Assembly (NCBI RefSeq): GCF_000744815.1
Contig: NZ_JQMQ01000005.1
Coordinates: forward strand, 1,186,055 to 1,250,054
Reading direction: 5' to 3'
Length of the DNA: 64,000 nt
Source of the DNA: Phaeacidiphilus oryzae TH49
Lineage (GTDB): Bacteria > Actinomycetota > Actinomycetes > Streptomycetales > Streptomycetaceae
Shown piece by piece: positions 16,553 to 24,394 of the stretch. How positions within the stretch are numbered: the first letter of the stretch is position 1; each line of letters begins with the position of its first letter. The notes under the pieces are model-generated. The model searched no databases and was not told the DNA's origin. It saw nothing but the letters and a program-made list of their open reading frames with translations. The position numbers and the translations under genes are program-made.

Positions 16553-16938
16553 GCGCTGCGTATCCCTTCATAGCTCTGGGTATTACAGGAACGAGAAGAT
16601 GTTCCCGCAGGATCCAAGCATTTCGCCGATGATCGAGTCCACCTGAACCGGACGCTTCGAGGTGAAGGTTCAATTCGGGCACGTCGACCTTTTGTGACGG
16701 TTCTTCACATGATCATCTTAAGGGTGCCTTAAGGAAGATCCGCAACCCTTTTCCGGCAACGGCTCGCGGTTTTTTGTGGAAGTTTCGCCACACCATGGTC
16801 AAGCTGTGGAGAACTCGCGTCGATAATCTCGGGACAGGGCGATCGGGAACGCAGCGTAGCAGTTTATGTATTCAGCGTTACGGTGACCCCGAGGGCGCGT
16901 TGCTTGACTTGGCGCGGGGGCCTGGCTGTCATGGCGGA
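16553..16938. other. AT-richer divergent promoter region
   Basis: This 386-bp stretch between the precursor genes and hmgA is clearly less GC-rich than its surroundings and holds no supported gene. It carries the inverted repeat at 16717-16733 and probably promoters for both directions. Confidence 0.6.
16717..16733. promoter_or_regulatory. Perfect inverted repeat upstream of the precursor genes
   Basis: CTTAAGG-GTG-CCTTAAG forms 7-bp arms with a 3-nt spacer. It lies between the peptide cluster and the homogentisate genes and could control either. It does not match the canonical actinobacterial iron box. Confidence 0.55.
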
Positions 16939-18186
16939 GTGGCGTACTACCGGATCACCGGATCGGTGCCGCACAAGCGGCACACCCAGCATCGGGACGA
17001 GCAGGGGCGGCTCTACTACGAGGAGTTGATGGGCGAGGAGGGCTTCGCCTCGGACTCCTCGCTCCTCTACCACCGCTCCCTGCCCTCGGCGATGACGGAC
17101 AGCCGCGTCTGGCCGCTGCCGTCCGCCGCGGCCAAGACCGAGCCCAACCATCCCCTGAAGCCGTACCACCTGCGGCTGCACCAGCTCTTCCGCGGCGAGG
17201 CCTGGCGGCAGGCGGACGCCGTCCGGGATCGGCGGACGGTCCTCGGCAACGCCGACGTGCGGCTGGGCTACGCCGCTGCCGGGCTGCCCTCACCGCTCTA
17301 CCGCAACGCCCTGGGCGACGAGTTGGCGTATGTGGAGTCCGGAGCCGGGCTGCTGGAGACCGTCTTCGGGACGATCGAGGCCGGCCCGGGCGACTACCTG
17401 CTGCTGCCGCGGGCCACCACCCACCGCTGGGTGCCGCGGGGCGGCGAGCCGCTGCGGCTCTTCTTCGTCGAGGCCAACAGCCATATCTCGCCGGCCCGGC
17501 GGTACCTCTCGCGGTTCGGGCAGTTCCTGGAGCACGCGCCGTACTGCGAGCGGGATCTGCGCGGGCCGGAGGGGCCGCTGCTGCGGTCGTCCGAGGAGGG
17601 CGACGTCGAGGTGTACGTGAAGCACAGGGTCGCGGGCGGGGTCGGGGGTTCGGTGCTGAGCGTGCCCCACCACCCCTTCGACGTGGTGGGGTGGGACGGC
17701 TGCCTCTACCCGTACGCGCTGAACATCTCCGACTTCGAGCCGCTGACCGGGCGGGTGCACCAACCGCCGCCGCAGCACCAGGTCTTCGAGGCCCAGGGAC
17801 TGGTGGTCTGCAACTTCGTGCCGCGGAAGGTCGACTACCACCCCGACTCCATCCCGGTCCCCTACTACCACTCCAACGTGGACAGCGACGAGGTGCTCTT
17901 CTACTGCGGCGGGGACTACTCGGCGCGGAAGGGGTCGGGGATCGGGCAGGGGTCCGTCTCGCTGCATCCGGGCGGGCACACCCACGGGCCGCAGCCAGGG
18001 GCCTACGAACGCTCCGTCGGGGTGCACTTCTTCGACGAGCTGGCCGTGATGGTGGACACCTTCCGCCCACTGGAGCTGGGCGAGGCGGCCGGCGAGTGCG
18101 ACGACGGGCGGTACGCCTGGAGCTGGAGCGGACGCGGGCCGCAGGGTCCGATCGGGCCCGCGGCGGGCGGCGGTGGGGCCGAGTGA
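16939..18186 (+). CDS. hmgA: Homogentisate 1,2-dioxygenase
   Basis: A 415-residue cupin-fold enzyme that opens the homogentisate ring to maleylacetoacetate in tyrosine and phenylalanine catabolism. The start AYYRITGSVPHKRHTQHRD is typical of the actinobacterial branch. The iron ligands are visible in YYHSNVDSDEVLFY (His and Glu) and HPGGHTHGPQPG (His). SPLYRNALGDELAYVESG marks the first cupin half. The GTG at 16939 fits the family N-terminus but has only a weak ribosome site; the same frame is open further upstream without family similarity. The stop overlaps the next gene's GTG (GTGA), so it is coupled to the fumarylacetoacetase. Confidence 0.88.
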   Translation: MAYYRITGSVPHKRHTQHRDEQGRLYYEELMGEEGFASDSSLLYHRSLPSAMTDSRVWPLPSAAAKTEPNHPLKPYHLRLHQLFRGEAWRQADAVRDRRTVLGNADVRLGYAAAGLPSPLYRNALGDELAYVESGAGLLETVFGTIEAGPGDYLLLPRATTHRWVPRGGEPLRLFFVEANSHISPARRYLSRFGQFLEHAPYCERDLRGPEGPLLRSSEEGDVEVYVKHRVAGGVGGSVLSVPHHPFDVVGWDGCLYPYALNISDFEPLTGRVHQPPPQHQVFEAQGLVVCNFVPRKVDYHPDSIPVPYYHSNVDSDEVLFYCGGDYSARKGSGIGQGSVSLHPGGHTHGPQPGAYERSVGVHFFDELAVMVDTFRPLELGEAAGECDDGRYAWSWSGRGPQGPIGPAAGGGGAE

Positions 18187-19379
18187 CCTGGGTGCCGGTC
18201 GAGGAGGGATCCGGGTTCGGGCTGGAGAACCTGCCGCTGGGGGTGTTCACCCCGCCCGGGGAGGACGACCGGCCGCGGGTCGGTACGCGGATCGGGGACT
18301 TCGTGCTGGACGTGGCGGCGCTGTGGGCCGGGCTGCCGCTGGGCGCGGACCTCGCCCACGGCTCGCTGAACCGGTTCCTGCGCCGGGGGCCGGGTGAATG
18401 GGCGTACCTGCGGCGGGAGTTGGTGCGGGTGCTGAGCACCGACGAGCGCCGGGCGCACGCGGAGCGGAACCTCTACCCGGTGGACCGGGTGCGGATGCTG
18501 CTGCCGATCGAGGTCGCCGACTTCGCGGACTTCTACGCCTGCCGGGAGCACGCCGAGAACGCCGGACGGATCCTCCGTCCCGGCGAGCCGCCGCTGCTGC
18601 CGAACTGGCGGCGGATGCCGGTGGCGTACCACGGGCGGGCCGGGACGGTGGTGGTCTCCGGGACCGAGGTGCGGCGCCCGCGCGGGCAGTTGGGGCCGGG
18701 GGTGGTCGGGCCCACCGAGCGGCTGGACTTCGAGGCGGAGGTCGGCTTCGTGGTCGGGGCGCCGTCCCGGCCTGGGGTGCCGGTGGGGACGGGCGCGTTC
18801 GCGGAGCACGTGTTCGGGGTGGTGCTGCTCAACGACTGGAGCGCGCGGGACATCCAGGCGTGGGAGTACCGGCCGCTGGGTCCGTTCCTGGGGAAGTCCT
18901 TCGCCACCTCCATCTCGCCGTGGGTGGTGCCGATGGCCGCGCTGGAGGAGGCGCGGGTGGCGGGGCCGCGGCAGGAGCCGGAGCCGGTCGACTATCTGAA
19001 GGAGGAGCAGCCGGCGGGGCTGGACGTGGAGCTCGAGGTGCGACTGAACGGGGAGCTGCTCTCCCGGCCCCGGTACGGGGGGATGTACTGGTCCGCCGCG
19101 CAGATGCTGGCGCATCTCACCGTGGGCGGGGCGGCGGTGCGGACCGGGGATCTCTTCGGGTCGGGGACGGTCTCCGGGGAGGGGCCGGAGCGGCAGGGGT
19201 GCCTGCTGGAGATGACCCGGAACGGGGAGGTGCCGGTGCGGACGGGGGCCGGCCGGGAGCGATGGGGGTATCTGGCCGACGGGGACGTCATCACGCTGGG
19301 TGGGAGTGCGCGGGGGCCCGGGGGCGCGCGGCTGTCCCTGGGCGAGGTGAGCGGGCGGGTGCGGGCGGCGGAGGGCTGA
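18183..19379 (+). CDS. fahA: Fumarylacetoacetase
   Basis: A 398-residue enzyme that hydrolyses fumarylacetoacetate to fumarate and acetoacetate, the last step of tyrosine degradation. The N-terminal domain spans residues 1 to about 110. The FAH catalytic domain contains RMPVAYHGRAGTVVVSGTEV, the metal-binding LDFEAEVGFVV, and LLNDWSARDIQAWEYRPLGP. The length matches classical (not short FAH-like) family members. The GTG start overlaps the dioxygenase stop by 4 nt, giving a two-gene operon. The intermediate maleylacetoacetate isomerase and 4-hydroxyphenylpyruvate dioxygenase are not in the window, so they must lie elsewhere. Confidence 0.9.
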   Translation: MTWVPVEEGSGFGLENLPLGVFTPPGEDDRPRVGTRIGDFVLDVAALWAGLPLGADLAHGSLNRFLRRGPGEWAYLRRELVRVLSTDERRAHAERNLYPVDRVRMLLPIEVADFADFYACREHAENAGRILRPGEPPLLPNWRRMPVAYHGRAGTVVVSGTEVRRPRGQLGPGVVGPTERLDFEAEVGFVVGAPSRPGVPVGTGAFAEHVFGVVLLNDWSARDIQAWEYRPLGPFLGKSFATSISPWVVPMAALEEARVAGPRQEPEPVDYLKEEQPAGLDVELEVRLNGELLSRPRYGGMYWSAAQMLAHLTVGGAAVRTGDLFGSGTVSGEGPERQGCLLEMTRNGEVPVRTGAGRERWGYLADGDVITLGGSARGPGGARLSLGEVSGRVRAAEG

Positions 19380-19444
19380 CGCCCGGTCGGTCATTCCGCC
19401 CCTGCCCTCGCCCCTGCCCTGCCCCGGGCCCGCGAGCCGGAAGG

Positions 19445-20464
19445 TCACAGGAGGGGCGGAGCCACCGAGTCGCGGGGCACAAGGCGGGGGCGGAGGAGGA
19501 TCTCGCCGGACGGCGGGCGGGGGTCTCGCGCGGTGGCCAGGCGGCCGGCCCGGGTGCCGGCTTCGGTCAGCGGGACGTAGACGGTGGTGAGGGCGGGGTA
19601 GGCGTCGGCCGCGAAGGGGATGTCGTCGTAGCCGGCGACGGACAGGTCCTGCGGGACCCGGACACCGGACTCGCGGGCGGCGGCGAGGACACCCAGCGCC
19701 GCCAGGTCGTTGGCGGCGACGATCGCGGTGGGGCGCTCCCCGGCCGGCTCCGCGAGGAGTGCGCGGGCGGCGCGGTAGCCGGACTCGCGGTCGAAGCCGC
19801 CGGGGAGCACCCGCGTCGCCAGTCCGCCCATCGCCTCCCGGTAGCCGGCCAGCCGCGCCGCCGCCGTGGAGTTGCGCTCGGGGCCCTCGATGCAGGCCAC
19901 CCGGCGGTGGCCGGCGTCGAGGAGATGGCGGGTCAACTCGGCCACCCCGTACCGGTCGTCGAACTGCAGGGCCACGGCGTGGGTGCCGGGGAGGGGCGGG
20001 CGGCCGCAGAGGACGACGTCGGTGTCCCCGTCCGCGGCCTGCCGGAGGAGGGCGGTCAGCTCCGCGAGGTAGCCGGGGTCCTCGCGGCGGCCGCCGGTCA
20101 GCACGATGGAGCGGACGCGCTGGCGCAGCAGGAGCCGGACGTACCGCAGCTCCTCCTCCGGCGAGCCGGCCGTGGAGCAGATCAGGGCCAGCAGGTCCGC
20201 GGCGGCGGCCTCGCCCTGGACGGCGTCCGCCATCGTGCCGAAGTAGGGGTCGGAGATGTCGTTCACCACGACGCCGATGACGTCGGAGCGGCTCGCCGCG
20301 AGCGCCCGCGCATGGGCGTTCACCACGTAGTGAAGCTCGGTCACCGCCGCGAGCACCCGCTCCCGGGTGCGCTCCGCCACCGGATAGTTGCCGTTCAGGA
20401 CTCGCGACACGGTCGCCGAGGAGACCCCCGCACGCGCCGCCACATCCGCCAAGGTCGCCGCCAC
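19445..20464 (-). CDS. LacI-family transcriptional regulator
   Basis: A 339-residue repressor with a LacI helix-turn-helix at residues 3-50 (TLADVAARAGVSSATVSRVL, then NGNYPVAERTRERV) and a periplasmic-binding-protein-like sensor domain from about 60 to 330 (VVVNDISDPYFG, VAGYDDIPFA). The start is GTG 20464 with TAGGAT upstream. It is convergent with the homogentisate genes and divergent from the membrane protein at 20643; no sugar gene is adjacent. No perfect LacI-type palindrome was found in its own upstream region. Its effector cannot be inferred. Confidence 0.9.
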   Translation of the reverse strand: MAATLADVAARAGVSSATVSRVLNGNYPVAERTRERVLAAVTELHYVVNAHARALAASRSDVIGVVVNDISDPYFGTMADAVQGEAAAADLLALICSTAGSPEEELRYVRLLLRQRVRSIVLTGGRREDPGYLAELTALLRQAADGDTDVVLCGRPPLPGTHAVALQFDDRYGVAELTRHLLDAGHRRVACIEGPERNSTAAARLAGYREAMGGLATRVLPGGFDRESGYRAARALLAEPAGERPTAIVAANDLAALGVLAAARESGVRVPQDLSVAGYDDIPFAADAYPALTTVYVPLTEAGTRAGRLATARDPRPPSGEILLRPRLVPRDSVAPPLL

Positions 20465-20642
20465 GCCGGGATCCTACCGGCTGGTCGCCCGGTCGTCCGG
20501 GGCCGTAAGCGGACGCGTGCCGTCCGACCGCGCGGCGCCGGGAGTTCACCGAAGGGAAGGGGTAGCTTCCGGGAGGAAAGGGGCGCAGGCCACCGAAAGG
20601 CCCGAGAATCGTCGCCGCAGGAGCAGGAGGAGGGGGCGCAGG

Positions 20643-22504
20643 ATGCCGCCGTTGTCGAGCGCTGCCGCACGCTTACTCGGATCGTCGTCGCCCGCCGCCG
20701 ACCGCGCGGCGGCTGCCGGCCGGCCGCCGGAGACCTGGCATCGAGGGCTCTCGCTGCTGGCGATCGTCAGCCTCTTCCTGGCACTCGGGCCGCTGCAGGC
20801 CGAGTCGGCGGTGGCCGCACCGGGCCGCGGCGCCCTGCTGACCGGGGTGTACGGGGTGCTGCTGGCGCTCGCGGCCGCGGTCTTCGCGGTGCGCGGGCGG
20901 CGGGCACTGGCGGTGGTGGACCTGCTGGTGCTGGTCCTCGGCGCGCTGCGGGCCTGCGTGGGATTCGCGGTCGCGATCGGATCGGGCGGGCTGCCGTACG
21001 GCACGGACGAGGGGGTGCTGATCCATCAGGCGGCGGTGCTCCTCGCCCACGGCGGCGACATCTACTCCCCCTCCGCCCACTGGCCGCTGCCGGCCACCGC
21101 GCCGGGCGTCGGCGCGACCCCGCTGATGGGCGGGGGCTACGCCGACTCGTACGGGTACCCTCCGCTGCCCGCCCTGCTGACGGCGGCGGCGCTGCCGTTC
21201 ACCCACGGGCTGCCGACCGCGGCGGTGGTCGCGTTCGGCTGCCAACTGCTGGCCGCTGCCGCCATGTTCGTGCTGCTGCCGGTGGGCTGGCGGCCGACCG
21301 CGGCACTGCTCTGCTTCGGCCTGGACTTCCTGGGGTCCTACGCCCGGCAGGGGTACGCGGTGGTGATGGCGCTGCCGTTCCTGGTGGTCGCGGTGGCCTG
21401 GTGGACCCGGACCGGGGCGCCGGCCGGCGGGCGGCCGGGCGGCGGGCTCGGGCGGCGGGCCGTGCTCCGCGCCATCTGTCTGGGGCTGGCCGCCTCGACC
21501 CAGCAACTGGCCTGGTTTCTGGCGCCGTTCCTGGTGCTGGGGCTGTGGCTGGTGCGGCGGGGGGACGTCTCGGCGCCGGGGGCGACGGCGGGGCCGGGGC
21601 CCGGGCGGGGCGGACGACCCTCCGCTGGACGGCGGTGGCCGCCGGGACCTGGCTGGTGGTGGAGGCCCCGTTCCTGGTGCGGGATCCCGCCGGGTGGTGG
21701 CACGGGGTGCTCGGTCCGCTCACCCAGGACGCGGTGCCGAAGGGCGTCGGGCTGATCGACCTGGCCTTCTACCTGCGGGGCGGCAGCGGGGCGCTGGACT
21801 GGTTCGGCTATGCGGCCGCCCTGCTGCTGGTGGCGCTCCTCGCGGCGCTGGCGGTGGCTCCGCGCCGGCTGGGCGCGGCGGCGGTGCTGCTGCCCTGGCT
21901 GCCCTTCTACCTGGCCACGCGGTCCACGGACAACTACTTCACGCTGCCGGCGCCGCTGTGGGTGGTCGGGCTGGCGACGGCGGGGCCGACGGCGTTCGTC
22001 CGGGCCCGGGGGCTGCTCCGGCCGTCGGGGGGAGGGCGGGCCGGTGGACGCGGTGGGGCGGTGGGCGCGGTGGGGCGGTGGGCGCGGTGGGGGCGGTGGG
22101 CGCGGTGGACGCCTGCGGTGCCCGCGGCGCTCGCGCTGGGGGCGGCGGTGGGCGTGGCGGTGGCGGTGCTCAGTCCGGCGCCGCTCGGTCTGCGGGCGGC
22201 GCCGCTCGGTCTGCGGGCCGGCCGGGTCGAGGGCGCCTCGGTGCCGGGGCGCTTGGTGGTGGTGGCGGAGAACCGCTCCTCGCACGCGGTCTCCCCGCAC
22301 TTCGGGGTGACCAGGACCGCCGTGCTGGGGGCGTACTGGCGGGTGCTGTCCGGCCCGGCGACCCTCCGGCCGGGGGCCCGGGCGCGGTACGTGCTGCAAC
22401 GGCCGGCCTCCCGGGCGGGGCTGTCGGGGAGCGGGCCGCTGTGGCTGCGGGCGGTGTCGGCGCGGCCGATGACCGTCAGCAGCGTCCGGCTGACGACGGG
22501 GTGA
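20643..22504 (+). CDS. Polytopic membrane protein (GT87/DUF2029-like), disrupted by a 1-bp frameshift
   Basis: The ATG follows a strong AGGAGGAGGGGG site. Frame one gives at least seven hydrophobic helices and a periplasmic GTDEGVLIHQAAVLLAHGGD with the conserved YGYPPLPALL, a layout like polyprenol-phosphate-mannose-dependent GT87 transferases. Near 21,580-21,620 the coding signal jumps to the next frame, which continues TTLRWTAVAAGTWLVVEAPF and NYFTLPAPLWVVGLA and ends at 22504 with a beta-rich domain (VVVAENRSSHAVSPHFGV). The span is 1862 nt, one base short of a multiple of three, in a C/G-run-rich stretch. Repaired length is 620 residues. Tandem repeats at 22040-22120 and 22180-22220 add low complexity. 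Enzymatic role is a family inference only. Confidence 0.65.
22040..22120 (+). repeat. GGTGGGCGCGGTGGGGC-type tandem repeats inside the membrane protein gene
   Basis: About four imperfect units of 17-20 bp encoding a short Gly/Ala/Trp/Arg-rich loop before the last membrane segment. A separate CCGCTCGGTCTGCGGG duplication lies at about 22180-22220. Confidence 0.65.
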
Positions 22505-22535
22505 GGACCGGTCAGCCGGGCGGCCGCCGGCCCGG

Positions 22536-23243
22536 TCAGCCGCGGCCGGTGGCCATGGCGTGCTCGACCACGGCGACCAGGACCTGCTTCACGGACTCCC
22601 GGGAACGGGCGTCGCAGAGGAGCACCGGGACCTCCGGGTCCAGGTCGAGCGCCTCCCGCACCTGGCGGTGGGGGTAGATCCTGGCGCCGTCGAAGCAGTT
22701 GACGGCGACCACGAACGGGATGCCGCGCTGCTCGAAGTAGTCCACCGCGGCGAAGCAGTCCGTCAGCCGCCGGGTGTCGGTGAGGACCACGGCGCCGAGC
22801 GCGCCGACCGCCAACTCGTCCCAGGCGAACCAGAACCGCTCCTGGCCGGGGGTCCCGAAGAGGTAGAGGGAGAGGCCCGGCCGGATGTCGATCCGGCCGA
22901 AGTCCATCGCGACGGTGGTGGTGCCCTTGCGCTCGACCCCGCTGATGTCGTCGAGCGGCTCGCCGGCCGCGCTCAGCCGCTCCTCGGTGCGCAGCGGACG
23001 GATCTCGCTGACCGAGCCGACCAGGGTGGTCTTCCCCACCCCGAAGCCGCCGGCCACCAGCACCTTGAGCGAGACCTGCGCGGACGGCGCGGACGGCGCG
23101 GACGGCGCGGATGGCGGAGGCGACGTCGGCGACGGGGCCCGCACGGCCGAGGCGGCGGGCCCCGCGCTCGCGGCGGGCCCCGCGCTCGCGGTGGGGGCCG
23201 TGCGAAGCGGGCGGAGGCGGCGTTCAGAGCGCGCGGAGTCCAT
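22536..23243 (-). CDS. cvnD: Conservon GTP-binding protein CvnD
   Basis: A 235-residue small GTPase-like protein, last gene of a conservon. An unusual Ala/Pro/Ser-rich N-terminal extension of about 55 residues precedes the G domain. Walker A is VAGGFGVGKTT, switch II region FGTPGQERFWF, and the base-specificity segment VAVNCFDGA replaces the canonical NKxD. CvnD proteins cycle GTP and act with CvnA-C at the membrane in development and antibiotic regulation. The ATG at 23243 lies 20 nt inside cvnC. DNA behind the extension carries 9-bp repeats (about 23081-23115). Confidence 0.93.
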   Translation of the reverse strand: MDSARSERRLRPLRTAPTASAGPAASAGPAASAVRAPSPTSPPPSAPSAPSAPSAQVSLKVLVAGGFGVGKTTLVGSVSEIRPLRTEERLSAAGEPLDDISGVERKGTTTVAMDFGRIDIRPGLSLYLFGTPGQERFWFAWDELAVGALGAVVLTDTRRLTDCFAAVDYFEQRGIPFVVAVNCFDGARIYPHRQVREALDLDPEVPVLLCDARSRESVKQVLVAVVEHAMATGRG

Positions 23244-23946
23244 TGATCACTTCCCTCAGGAGGCGCTCGTCGGGCATGCGATCCCGGCCCACCGGCCGGT
23301 CCACCCGGACCAGTTCGGCGGCCAGCAGGTCGCCGAGGAGGATCCGTACGACTCCGACGGGCAGGTCGCATTCGGCCGCCAGCTCGGCGACCGAGAGCGG
23401 CTGGCGGCGCACCAGGTCGAGCAGGCGCTCGTGCTCGGGGGTGTGCGCCGGGCCGGTGTCGGCGGACTGGCCGGACTCGGCCAGGTCCGCCGGGTCGACC
23501 AGGGCGAGAGCGCGCTCGGTCGCGGTGATCTGCGCGATCAGGTCCAGGTCCGGGAGCTCCGCGCGGGCGCGGGTGCGTCCGCCGGTGAGGGTGTAGAGCC
23601 GAACCAGGCGGCCGGCACCGAAGTTCTCCCCCTCCCCCTCGTGTTCACGGCCGACGCTCCAGGCGCTCGGGAGCCCCTGGGGGCCGGGCGCGGCGGCGCG
23701 CGGTGCGGCGGGAGCCGCGGGGTCCGCGGGCGGGGACTCGGCGCGCGGGTCCTCCCCCTCGTCCGGCGATCCGTCGGCGGGCACGGTGGTTCCCGGCCCC
23801 CCCGAGGCCTCGGACGCGCCCTCCGCGCGGGCCGTCCACAGGCCGCGGGCGCCCCAGGCCTCCCAGCCGTCACGGATCGGAAGGCCGCCCCCGCGCTCCT
23901 CCGAGCCGGCTCGGCCCCCCTCGCCTTCGGATCCGGATCCGGTCAT
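23224..23946 (-). CDS. cvnC: Conservon DUF742 protein CvnC
   Basis: A 240-residue protein with a C-terminal DUF742 winged-helix-like domain (from about residue 110: GRLVRLYTLTGGRTRARAEL, then SVAELAAECDLPVGVVRILL and LLAAELVRV). The first ~105 residues are an unconserved Gly/Ala/Pro/Glu-rich segment, longer than usual since CvnC proteins are often about 120-150 residues. It overlaps cvnD by 20 nt and starts 10 nt after cvnB, as expected for a translationally coupled conservon. Its role is to join the CvnA-D membrane complex. Confidence 0.93.
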   Translation of the reverse strand: MTGSGSEGEGGRAGSEERGGGLPIRDGWEAWGARGLWTARAEGASEASGGPGTTVPADGSPDEGEDPRAESPPADPAAPAAPRAAAPGPQGLPSAWSVGREHEGEGENFGAGRLVRLYTLTGGRTRARAELPDLDLIAQITATERALALVDPADLAESGQSADTGPAHTPEHERLLDLVRRQPLSVAELAAECDLPVGVVRILLGDLLAAELVRVDRPVGRDRMPDERLLREVINGLRAL

Positions 23947-23955
23947 GTCGCCTCG

Positions 23956-24372
23956 TCACTCCCCATGTGCGAGTCCAGCCCTGGCTTCGGTCCCGAGATG
24001 CTCACCGACCCGCTTGACCAGCAGCGCCATCTCGTAGGCGACCTGGCCGACATCGGACTCGGCGGCGCTGAGCACGGCGAGGCAGCTGCCGTCACCGGCC
24101 GCGGTGACGAAGAGGAAGCCCTCGTCGAGCTCGATCATCGTCTGTCGTACGTTGCCGACACCGAAGTGCCGGCCCGCCCCCTTGGCCAGGCTGTGGAAAC
24201 CGGACGCGATGGCGGCCAGGTGCTCGGAGTCCTCCCGGCTGAGCCCGGCGGAGACGCCGGTCGCCAGCCCGTCGCTGGAGAGCACCACCGCGTGCCGGAT
24301 CTCAGGGACCCTCCGCACCAGGTCGTCGAGCAGCCAGTTGAGGTCGCCCGGCTGCTGGGTGGCTGAGGTCAT
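23956..24372 (-). CDS. cvnB: Conservon roadblock/LC7 protein CvnB
   Basis: A 138-residue roadblock/LC7 domain protein: LNWLLDDLVRRVPEIRHAVV, SSDGLATGVSAGL, and MIELDEGFLFVTAAGDGSCL. This family works as GTPase-activating or scaffold partner of MglA-like GTPases, here CvnD. The ATG at 24372 is favoured by AAAGGGA upstream and leaves a 22-nt gap to cvnA; an upstream in-frame start would overlap cvnA. Confidence 0.94.
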   Translation of the reverse strand: MTSATQQPGDLNWLLDDLVRRVPEIRHAVVLSSDGLATGVSAGLSREDSEHLAAIASGFHSLAKGAGRHFGVGNVRQTMIELDEGFLFVTAAGDGSCLAVLSAAESDVGQVAYEMALLVKRVGEHLGTEARAGLAHGE

Positions 24373-24394
24373 GGATGCAGTCCCTTTCTGGCCG

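Noticed and set aside
16717-16733. Iron box (DmdR/IdeR site)
   Set aside because: The inverted repeat lacks the TTAGGTTAGGCTAACC pattern and has a different spacing.
18398-22504. A 1368-codon plus-strand open frame
   Set aside because: Most of it is out of frame with the fumarylacetoacetase and antisense to the LacI gene; only the part after about 21,600 is genuine, as the second half of the frameshifted membrane protein.
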